Assembly: GCA_017452565.1 (NCBI GenBank)
Contig: JAFTMF010000159.1
Location: 1 to 11,460, forward strand
DNA from: Clostridia bacterium
GTDB taxonomy: Bacteria > Bacillota > Clostridia > Oscillospirales > CAG-272
Direction of reading: 5' to 3'
DNA: 11,460 nt
The position numbers were made by a program, and so were the translations under genes. Positions 6,515 to 11,460 of this stretch are shown here, in pieces. Position 1 is the first letter of the stretch; the number at the start of each line of letters is the position of its first letter. The notes under the pieces were generated by a model that ran no database searches, was not told where the DNA came from, and saw only the letters and a list, made by a program, of their open reading frames with translations.

Positions 6515-6571
6515 GGGGATTTTTGTCTTTTTTGCGCAGAGTGGTTGCAAATAGAGAAAATTGTGTTATAA
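6491..6571 (+). CDS. 26-codon mini-ORF upstream of the glycine-rich lipoprotein
   Basis: ATG 6491 to TAA 6569-6571, with AAGGAGG 5 nt upstream and a consensus promoter before that, so it should be transcribed and translated. Codons 1-8 derive from the duplicated hydrolase start; the rest is new sequence with C12-x2-C15 (FCLFCAEW) and an amphipathic tail. Its stop overlaps the -10 box of the second promoter. It could be a leader peptide, a small protein or just a decayed gene start. Real function is unproven. Confidence 0.35.
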   Translation: MPKLHILKGDFCLFCAEWLQIEKIVL

Positions 6572-6572
6572 T
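6545..6572 (+). promoter_or_regulatory. Proximal promoter of the glycine-rich lipoprotein
   Basis: TTGCAA (6545-6550), 16-nt spacer, TATAAT (6567-6572), about 35 nt before ATG 6607. The -35 is weaker than in the upstream promoter at 6431, so transcription could come from either one. Confidence 0.6.
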
Positions 6573-6606
6573 CAAAGATAGAATACGAAAAAAGGAGGGC
6601 GTCGCG

Positions 6607-8154
6607 ATGAAAATTCGAATTGCGTTTCGTCAACTTGCATTTTGCATGATTATTTCACTCTTAGTTACTTTTTTGTCTTCTTGTGCCTATATCCCCGGGC
6701 TTCCGGAAGACGTCAAGGATATGTTTGAGGACGTTACGTTCCCCAACGTATCCGATATTTTTGGCCCGTCTGCTGAGCCCGATACGGATACGGGCGTGTA
6801 TCTGACGGAAGTGGAAGAAAACTTGAATTATACGGGAGCGGATAAGCAGAACGTTGTCATCGATCTGTCCGGTCGCTCTTCTCAGGTGATCGGCAAGACG
6901 GTTACCATCGGCGGAGACGTAACGCAGGTCGTTTTCCGCGGAAAAGAAGGAAGCGTGTATTCTTCCCTGAATATCGTAGTAGCATCTCATAACAATCTTC
7001 CTTTGACGATCGTTTTAGAAAATATGAATATCACAGGTGATTCTCCCAGAGGAACAATTTTCTGTGAAAACGGTCGGAGTCTGACTATCAAAAGTAGCGG
7101 ACAAAACAATTCCGTTACGGCTGCGAATAATTCACCCGCAATCTCTGCTCCAAACTCCACCTTGCAGTTGGATGGAAACGCTCTGATCACCTTTTTGGGA
7201 GGGCAGGGCTTGAACGGACAAGTGGGCAATGCCTCTACCGGATATAACGGCAGTATTGGCAGTATCGGAGGTACTGCACTGGTAGCTTCCCACGTTGAGA
7301 AATACGGTGCCGGTACCGTGAAGCTGATTGGTGGCAATGGCGGCAGCGGAGGCGACGGTGCACACGGTGCTGTGGGTAATACCGGCTCCTATGGCGACGG
7401 CAGTATTTTCGTAACGCAATCCAAGCCTGTAGGCACTGCCGGCTCCGGCACTGCAGGAAGCAATGGCGGAAACGGTGGCAATGGCGGTGACGGCGGTCTT
7501 CCGCTGAATCCGGATTGCCGCGTGGTTGTGCACGAAGGCACACTGCATCTGCAGGTTGGCAATGGCGGCAAAGGCGGAAACGGTGGCAACGGAGGTAATG
7601 GCGGTGTCGGAGGAACCGGCGGTAATGCAGATAAAGGCAGCTGGATGTTTGGCGCAGGATGGACTTACGGCTCCAACGGCGGCAAAGGTGGCAATGGCGG
7701 AAACGGTGGCAACGGCGGTGACGGAGGTATGAGCGATGCCGGTCATCTGAGTTACGATATTACCGTAGAATCCAATGCTCACGGCGTGCTGCAATCCTCC
7801 AACTACGGCGCAGGAGGTAGCGGCGGCAATGGCGGTAATGGCGGTGTTGGCGGTATCGGCGGCTCTTGCGACGATACCGTAACCGGAAAAGGCTGCAATT
7901 ATTACGGACAAGCCTGTACTTGCGGCGGCAAAGGTGGCAACGGCGGCAACGGCGGCAACGGTGGTAGTGGCGGTAACGGCAGTACCGCCGGAAAACGGGG
8001 TGCAGCCGGTAACGGCGGCAGCGGCGGTGTCCACAGCACCGAAAAATATACCTGCTCTTGTGAAGGATCTGGTTCTTCCGGATCCAACGGAGGAGCGGGA
8101 AATGCCGGAAAGGTTATAAACTCCGGAAAAACAATTGAGATTCCCGCAAATTAA
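6607..8154 (+). CDS. Polyglycine-repeat (GGN/GGX) surface lipoprotein
   Basis: A 515-aa protein from ATG 6607, where AGGAGG (6593-6598) is 8 nt upstream; the frame is open further upstream but lacks such a site. Its lipoprotein signal peptide has lipobox FLSSC (C26). Residues about 60-200 are beta-strand-rich and look like solenoid or beta-helix turns ('VVIDLSG', 'LTIVLENMNITG', 'LTIKSSG'). From about 197 to 500 come blocks of GGNGGNGG/GGXGGX (about 242-262, 284-297, 319-340, 357-374, 401-419, 440-460, 464-474), separated by short strand-forming inserts. Such three-residue Gly periodicity is known to form polyglycine-II helix bundles, as in phage adhesin tips and snow-flea antifreeze protein. 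Mycobacterial PGRS proteins have similar composition. The mature chain has eight cysteines (153, 304, 421, 430, 437, 439, 483, 485), six of them near the C-terminus. A surface-exposed binding or structural role is inferred, with no named family. Confidence 0.85.
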   Translation: MKIRIAFRQLAFCMIISLLVTFLSSCAYIPGLPEDVKDMFEDVTFPNVSDIFGPSAEPDTDTGVYLTEVEENLNYTGADKQNVVIDLSGRSSQVIGKTVTIGGDVTQVVFRGKEGSVYSSLNIVVASHNNLPLTIVLENMNITGDSPRGTIFCENGRSLTIKSSGQNNSVTAANNSPAISAPNSTLQLDGNALITFLGGQGLNGQVGNASTGYNGSIGSIGGTALVASHVEKYGAGTVKLIGGNGGSGGDGAHGAVGNTGSYGDGSIFVTQSKPVGTAGSGTAGSNGGNGGNGGDGGLPLNPDCRVVVHEGTLHLQVGNGGKGGNGGNGGNGGVGGTGGNADKGSWMFGAGWTYGSNGGKGGNGGNGGNGGDGGMSDAGHLSYDITVESNAHGVLQSSNYGAGGSGGNGGNGGVGGIGGSCDDTVTGKGCNYYGQACTCGGKGGNGGNGGNGGSGGNGSTAGKRGAAGNGGSGGVHSTEKYTCSCEGSGSSGSNGGAGNAGKVINSGKTIEIPAN

Positions 8155-8200
8155 GCGGAGCAGATGACAAAATTCTGTGTTATTCTGCATCTGAAAGCAA

Positions 8201-8240
8201 AACGTCCATCTTCAGCTGTTGGTTGAAGGTGGACGTTTTT
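8201..8240 (+). terminator. Rho-independent terminator of the glycine-rich gene
   Basis: AACGTCCATCTTCA (8201-8214) pairs with TGAAGGTGGACGTT (8224-8237), 14 bp with one wobble, a 9-nt loop and a T run to 8240. It lies 46 nt after the stop codon and separates this gene from the hydrolase. Confidence 0.88.
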
Positions 8241-8314
8241 ATCAGATCGGTGCGATTGGGGGCAAACCGTAATAAAGCGGGCTTATTTCGAATGATCTCA
8301 ACAGGTTTTTTGGA

Positions 8315-8403
8315 TTGCATTGACAACCTGCATCGTCGGGAGTATAATAAAGCCAAACGAATCCTATAAGGAGGCTGTTATGACAAAGCTACATATGTTA
8401 AAA
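8315..8403 (+). repeat. Intact copy of the duplicated promoter/5' block
   Basis: Partner of 6426-6514. Here the block continues into the complete hydrolase gene, so this is probably the parental arrangement. Identical core elements include the -10 region through AAGCCAAACG and the AAGGAGGCTG ribosome binding site. Confidence 0.85.
8320..8348 (+). promoter_or_regulatory. Promoter of the MBL-fold hydrolase
   Basis: TTGACA (8320-8325), 17-nt spacer, TATAAT (8343-8348): full consensus at both boxes. The start codon is about 32 nt downstream. Confidence 0.88.
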
Positions 8404-9189
8404 TCGGTGACCGATACTATCAATACCTCGCTCATTTTCGAGAGCGAGTCTTCGCTGATCGTCTTCGACGGCGGATTTGCCGTCGAAGCGGAGTACCTGC
8501 ACGAGTATCTTCTCGGACTGGGCGGTCACGTGGACACTTGGTTTCTCACTCACGCCCACAAAGATCACGTGGATGCCTGCCATGCCATCCTTGCAAACTA
8601 TAGCGATATTACCGTAGACAAAGTCTGCTACAACTTCCCGCAGGATAAATGGTTTGCGGCTCACGATTCCACCGGCGAAGGGCTGGAGGTTTCAAGCCGT
8701 CTGCGAAAGGTTTGCGCTGACAAGATAATCCCCACAGTAACGGCGGAGCTGTGCGACCTCTATGACTTCGATGGCTTTTCCGTTCGGATATTGCAGACCC
8801 CCGACGAGAAGATCACCAACAATCCCATCAATAATTCCTCGGTAGTCTACCGGGTGGAGATCGGGGAAACGCGGGTGCTGATCTTAGGCGATCTGGGGGT
8901 GGAAGGCGGCAGACAGCTGGTGGATACCTTGTCCCCGTCGATGATGCGTGCCGATTATTGCCAAATGGCCCATCACGGACAGAACGGCGTGGAAAAAGAG
9001 GTTTACGAGGCGATCCGTCCCCGCTTTTGCCTATGGTGCACCCCCTCGTGGGTGTGGGACAACTTTGGCCCCGGCGGCTACGATACCGGACGGCTACAGA
9101 CGGTGATCGTTCGCGGCTGGATGAGTGAGCTTGGCTGCGTGGAGCGCCATTACCGTATGATCGACGGCACTGCGGTGATTGATCTGTGA
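8380..9189 (+). CDS. Metallo-beta-lactamase-fold hydrolase, ComEC C-terminal-like
   Basis: A 269-aa protein. ATG 8380 has AAGGAGG 5 nt upstream; the in-frame start at 8320 lies inside the promoter and is rejected. 'FLTHAHKDHVDA' carries the HxHxDH metal motif (H58, H60, D62, H63). 'VLILGDLG' supplies the bridging aspartate (D171), and 'MAHHGQNG' the later histidine (H198/H199). The 'INNSSVVYRVEIGETRVLILGDLG' plus 'AHHG' arrangement is characteristic of the ComEC/Rec2 C-terminal hydrolase group. Here it stands alone, without the competence membrane channel. An intracellular phosphodiesterase or nuclease role is possible; the substrate is unknown. No signal peptide is visible. It is monocistronic: it has its own promoter, and the next gene has another. 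Confidence 0.88.
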   Translation: MTKLHMLKSVTDTINTSLIFESESSLIVFDGGFAVEAEYLHEYLLGLGGHVDTWFLTHAHKDHVDACHAILANYSDITVDKVCYNFPQDKWFAAHDSTGEGLEVSSRLRKVCADKIIPTVTAELCDLYDFDGFSVRILQTPDEKITNNPINNSSVVYRVEIGETRVLILGDLGVEGGRQLVDTLSPSMMRADYCQMAHHGQNGVEKEVYEAIRPRFCLWCTPSWVWDNFGPGGYDTGRLQTVIVRGWMSELGCVERHYRMIDGTAVIDL

Positions 9190-9206
9190 TTTCCCTGCGG
9201 TAGCGA

Positions 9207-9235
9207 TTGACAAGTTTCGTTCATTGTGCTATAAT
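9207..9235 (+). promoter_or_regulatory. Promoter of the anchored surface protein, with inverted repeat
   Basis: TTGACA (9207-9212), 17-nt spacer, TATAAT (9230-9235). TTCATT (9220-9225) and AATGAA (9233-9238) form a 6-bp inverted repeat astride the -10 box, with GCGGT/ACCGC (9197-9201/9238-9242) outside it. This could be an operator or chance. There is no clear terminator between the hydrolase and this promoter. Confidence 0.8.
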
Positions 9236-9271
9236 GAACCGCAATGACATCTATGTGGAGGTTTTTAGAAA

Positions 9272-10834
9272 ATGAAGAAATTTTTTGGTATTTTGACAGT
9301 GGTACTGTGTATTTGCTTCGTACTGGCAATGCCTGTATCGGCTGCAGGCGATCCCATGGCGGAAAAGTTCCAAGAGGAACTGGATCTGCTGGATCATTTT
9401 TACGATTATGATTACCATTATATGATTCGCATTGCCAGCGACAAGTTTATTTCTTGGGACGATGATGATATGTGGAAGCCCGTAACCGTTCCCGCTGAGG
9501 AATTTGATGCGGTTTTGAAGGAGCATTTCGTCATTACCGACAATCAGATTCAGGAACTGCGAGAGTTGGGCAACCGCGATTACAACACGGATATTTGGGA
9601 TGATGACAGCGGAGAGATTGTCGAAGTGATTCCCTTCTTCAACGCAGATACTCAAACCTACACTTTCCAGTTCTACGGCGGCTTCGGTGGATCTTTGCCC
9701 GACCGTGAGTATCTGGGCTACATCCATAACGGCGAGACCTACGACGTATATTACCGTCACATCTCCTACGGCTATCTCAGCGACGTTCTGCCCGACGGAG
9801 TGGATGAATGGGAATATGCAGAGTCCTTGGAGTGGCCTGCAAAGATCGAATATGACGGTGTTGTCTACCAAGACGGCCCCGAGGGATATTATACGATCCT
9901 TTCCTACGATGATTTTGGCAGAAAATACACCGTTGAGATGAACGGCGAAATCGTCCGCATCATCTCTTGCGTGAATTATACCGAGGATGAGCAGCCCGAG
10001 TCCTTCGATGATATCTATTACGATATTCCCGAAGGAGACAAGGTGGAGATCCCCTCCAACGATTGCTTCGAGGGCAACACCACCGTGAAGGTAGAGGAGA
10101 TTGTCAGCGGCGATCTGTTTGATGCAGTAGCCGATGCAATGGCCAGCGTTGCAGAAAAGTTCGTTGCCTTTGAGTTTACCGCTACCAAGGATAACGTAGC
10201 CGTTCAGCCTAGCGGCAAACTGGTGGTTGTATTCGCACTTCCCGACGGTTACAGCAACGACGTGACCGTGTATTATCTGAACGCCGACGGCAATCTGGAG
10301 GCATTGCAGGGAACTGTCAACAGCTCCGATCGGACGGTATCGGTAGAGCTGGAGCATTTCAGCACCTACATCTTGGCCGATAACGCTACCAAGCCCCATC
10401 AGCACGAGTACAAGGCAGTCCTCACCGCACCCACCTGCACCGAGAAGGGATATACCACCTTCACCTGCGATTGCGGCGACAGCTACGTAGCTGATGAAGT
10501 GGATGCTACCGATCACAGCTTCGGGGAGTGGACCCAGTCCAAGGCGCCCACCGAGAGCGAGGAGGGCGAGGAGAAGAGAGTATGCGCCAACTGTGACCAC
10601 TTCGAGACTCGCACCGTGGACAAGCTCCCCAAGCCCGATGCAACCGACAAACCCAATACTCCCGAGGATACCAAACCCGTGACCACCGCTCCCACCGAGG
10701 ACGAAGCGGACGAGGAAGACGAGGATGACACCGACGGCGAGGGAGAAAACCTCGGCGTGATCATCGCCGTGATTGCGGCGGTAGCCGTTGCCGCAGTGGT
10801 AGTGGTAATTGCCCTGATCCGCAAAAAGAAGTAA
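9272..10834 (+). CDS. Secreted, C-terminally membrane-anchored surface protein
   Basis: A 520-aa protein. GGAGG (9257-9261) is 10 nt upstream of the start. Residues 1-25 are a signal peptide (MKKFFGIL... PVSAA). Residues about 27-260 are an acidic, aromatic-rich domain I do not recognise. Residues about 265-371 form a beta-rich domain ending 'ELEHFSTYILAD', a common ending of Ig-like repeats in clostridial cell-surface proteins. Residues 376-441 carry a Cys module: HQHEY, C389, C399-x-C401 with 'CGDSYVADEV', and C438-x2-C441. An acidic Pro/Thr linker follows (about 450-492). A helix (495-516) ending in RKKK anchors the protein. There is no LPXTG sorting motif, so anchoring is by the helix. 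Its role is probably binding or interaction at the cell exterior. Confidence 0.82.
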   Translation: MKKFFGILTVVLCICFVLAMPVSAAGDPMAEKFQEELDLLDHFYDYDYHYMIRIASDKFISWDDDDMWKPVTVPAEEFDAVLKEHFVITDNQIQELRELGNRDYNTDIWDDDSGEIVEVIPFFNADTQTYTFQFYGGFGGSLPDREYLGYIHNGETYDVYYRHISYGYLSDVLPDGVDEWEYAESLEWPAKIEYDGVVYQDGPEGYYTILSYDDFGRKYTVEMNGEIVRIISCVNYTEDEQPESFDDIYYDIPEGDKVEIPSNDCFEGNTTVKVEEIVSGDLFDAVADAMASVAEKFVAFEFTATKDNVAVQPSGKLVVVFALPDGYSNDVTVYYLNADGNLEALQGTVNSSDRTVSVELEHFSTYILADNATKPHQHEYKAVLTAPTCTEKGYTTFTCDCGDSYVADEVDATDHSFGEWTQSKAPTESEEGEEKRVCANCDHFETRTVDKLPKPDATDKPNTPEDTKPVTTAPTEDEADEEDEDDTDGEGENLGVIIAVIAAVAVAAVVVVIALIRKKK

Positions 10835-10840
10835 GAAACG

Positions 10841-10870
10841 AAAAAGAGAGGCGTGATGCCTCTCTTTTTT
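10841..10870. terminator. Bidirectional terminator between convergent genes
   Basis: AAAAAGAGAGGC (10841-10852) pairs perfectly with GCCTCTCTTTTT (10858-10869) around a 5-nt loop. It has a T run on both strands, so it can end the surface-protein gene (plus) and the XRE gene (minus). Confidence 0.92.
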
Positions 10871-10881
10871 TGCGTATATCG

Positions 10882-11079
10882 TTATTCCCGACCTACCAAA
10901 TAATCCAACGTGACCTGATAATAATCCGCCAGTTTAATGGCTGCCCACAGCGGAAGCTCCCGTTCGCCTCGCTCGTAACGTTGGTAAACGGTGAGCTGCA
11001 TATTCAAGAGGGCAGCGATTTCTTTTTGCGTTTTATCGTGATCTTCTCGCAGATCCCGTACTCTTCTGTAAATAAACAT
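10882..11079 (-). CDS. XRE-family transcriptional regulator
   Basis: A 65-aa protein that is essentially one Cro/C1-type helix-turn-helix domain. The turn helices are about Q18-L25 (QKEIAALL) and the recognition helix L29-E36 (LTVYQRYE), followed by the family's 'YERGERELPLWAAIKLADYYQVTLDYLVGR' closing motif. I start it at 11079 because GGAGG sits 5 nt upstream. The upstream in-frame ATG at 11091 would add four residues and place that site inside the gene. It is divergent from the lipoprotein at 11197, with two palindromic operators between them, which supports autoregulation and repression of the neighbour. There is no ligand or metalloprotease partner in view. Confidence 0.9.
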   Translation of the reverse strand: MFIYRRVRDLREDHDKTQKEIAALLNMQLTVYQRYERGERELPLWAAIKLADYYQVTLDYLVGRE

Positions 11080-11109
11080 TGCGCCCTCCATCTGTTAGTA
11101 TGCAATTTT

Positions 11110-11115
11110 ATTATA
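11110..11115 (-). promoter_or_regulatory. -10 box of the XRE gene
   Basis: TATAAT on the minus strand, about 30 nt before the XRE start. No good -35 exists at 16-18 nt; that position falls inside operator 1 (11122-11137). Expression is probably weak and directly exposed to autorepression. Confidence 0.6.
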
Positions 11116-11121
11116 CAAAAA

Positions 11122-11159
11122 AACACCGTAAGGTGTTGACAATAACACCGTATGGTGTT
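11122..11159. promoter_or_regulatory. Twin 16-bp palindromic operators
   Basis: AACACCGTAAGGTGTT (11122-11137) and AACACCGTATGGTGTT (11144-11159) differ at one base and are 22 bp apart, about two helical turns. The 6-bp arms AACACC/GGTGTT are perfect. Site 1 touches the plus -35 box, and site 2 fills the spacer and reaches the -10 box. This is the geometry of an operator pair for a dimeric XRE repressor. Confidence 0.88.
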
Positions 11160-11164
11160 ATAAT
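11136..11164 (+). promoter_or_regulatory. Promoter of the VPD-repeat lipoprotein
   Basis: TTGACA (11136-11141), 17-nt spacer, TATAAT (11159-11164). Full consensus, so strong when not repressed. It overlaps both operators. Confidence 0.9.
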
Positions 11165-11196
11165 GGGTGTAAATATAACCGATAAGTAGAAAAACA

Positions 11197-11460
11197 ATGA
11201 AGAACACGATTAGTATTTTGTTAGCCGCACTGTTTCTTTGCACGTCTTTGGTTGCCTGCAATGAGCAGCCGTATACGGGCGATGATGACGAAGCGGAGGG
11301 CGAAACTACTACTGAACGTTCCGAAAAAGAAGAGGACAAAACAATCGTGGGTACTACTACCACTATAGGAACAACTGAAGTTCCTGATGTTCCTGATGTT
11401 CCCGATGTTCCTGATATCCCCGATGTGCCCGATCAGACCGAGGATCAGGAGCCCCCGAAG
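11197..11460 (+). CDS. Lipoprotein with Thr-rich and VPD-repeat linker, N-terminal part
   Basis: Open from ATG 11197 to the window end (88 codons visible), so the C-terminal domain is missing. The signal peptide ends in lipobox SLVAC at about residue 24. An acidic stretch (GDDDEAEGE), a Thr/Lys-rich stretch and six tandem Val/Ile-Pro-Asp units follow, then more acidic sequence. The layout parallels the lipoprotein at 5509-6324. The ribosome binding site is poor (only TAAGTAG-like sequence upstream), unlike the other genes here, despite a consensus promoter. Control by the adjacent XRE regulator is likely. Function is unknown. Confidence 0.8.
   Translation, partial: MKNTISILLAALFLCTSLVACNEQPYTGDDDEAEGETTTERSEKEEDKTIVGTTTTIGTTEVPDVPDVPDVPDIPDVPDQTEDQEPPK
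11380..11433 (+). repeat. Six 9-bp tandem repeats (Val-Pro-Asp)
   Basis: Six in-frame copies of a GTTCCTGAT-like unit; the first two are identical and later ones vary at one or a few bases. Being a multiple of three, copy-number change would alter linker length without breaking the frame. Confidence 0.85.

Noticed and set aside
6607..8154. Gly-rich repeats as a CRISPR-like or satellite DNA array
   Set aside because: Repeat units are coding, vary synonymously, have no fixed-length spacers and stay in frame throughout.
7132..8190. Long minus-strand open frame opposite the glycine-rich gene
   Set aside because: The low-complexity Ala/Thr/Ile product is a by-product of GGN codons read in reverse. 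The plus strand has promoter, RBS, lipoprotein signal and terminator.
9251..10600. 449-codon minus-strand open frame opposite the surface protein
   Set aside because: It has no ribosome binding site or promoter. The plus-strand frame has a signal peptide, recognisable domains, an anchor helix and a terminator.
10630..10834. Sortase (LPXTG) anchor at the end of the surface protein
   Set aside because: The linker begins LPKPDAT and contains KPNTPE, but no LPXTG or close variant precedes the helix. A plain membrane anchor fits better.

Overview
The window looks like chromosomal DNA from a Gram-positive anaerobe of the class Clostridia, probably an uncultured gut member of the Oscillospiraceae/Ruminococcaceae type. 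That placement is an inference. It rests on strong AGGAGG-type ribosome binding sites, consensus TTGACA/TATAAT promoters with 17-nt spacers, many short lipoproteins with Thr- and acid-rich linkers, surface-protein modules of the 'H-x-Y ... CxxC ... GDSY' kind, and hairpin terminators. There are no tRNA, rRNA or CRISPR sequences. Nearly every gene encodes something exported, membrane-bound or regulatory, so this is a cell-envelope and sensing region.

Positions 1-3760 hold two tandem paralogous operons. Each has an ECF-type sigma factor overlapping by 8 nt a single-pass membrane protein that is probably its anti-sigma partner. Only the last 18 codons of the first sigma factor are in the window. 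The membrane proteins share a short cytoplasmic part and an almost identical transmembrane anchor, including 67 nt of exact DNA identity, but have unrelated ectodomains. Both operons end in near-identical palindromic terminators. Positions 3770-3899 hold a GC-rich array of nested hairpins resembling an interspersed repeat.

Positions 3898-6324 are on the minus strand. A lipoprotein and a radical SAM/SPASM enzyme form a two-gene operon. Upstream of it, separated by a long hairpin terminator, is a Thr-rich-linker lipoprotein with its own promoter.

Positions 6426-9189 are on the plus strand. A glycine-rich (GGN/GGX) lipoprotein is followed by a metallo-beta-lactamase-fold hydrolase. The promoter, ribosome binding site and first codons of the hydrolase are present twice. 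The second copy lies upstream of the glycine-rich gene, where it now drives a 26-codon mini-ORF. A signal-peptide-bearing, C-terminally anchored surface protein follows at 9272-10834 and ends in a bidirectional terminator.

Positions 10841-11460 hold a small XRE repressor (minus) divergent from a lipoprotein (plus) that runs off the window. Two 16-bp operator palindromes sit across the shared promoter, so the repressor probably controls both itself and the lipoprotein.

The most notable items are the modular sigma/anti-sigma pair with swapped sensor domains, the polyglycine lipoprotein with its duplicated leader, and the XRE/lipoprotein switch.
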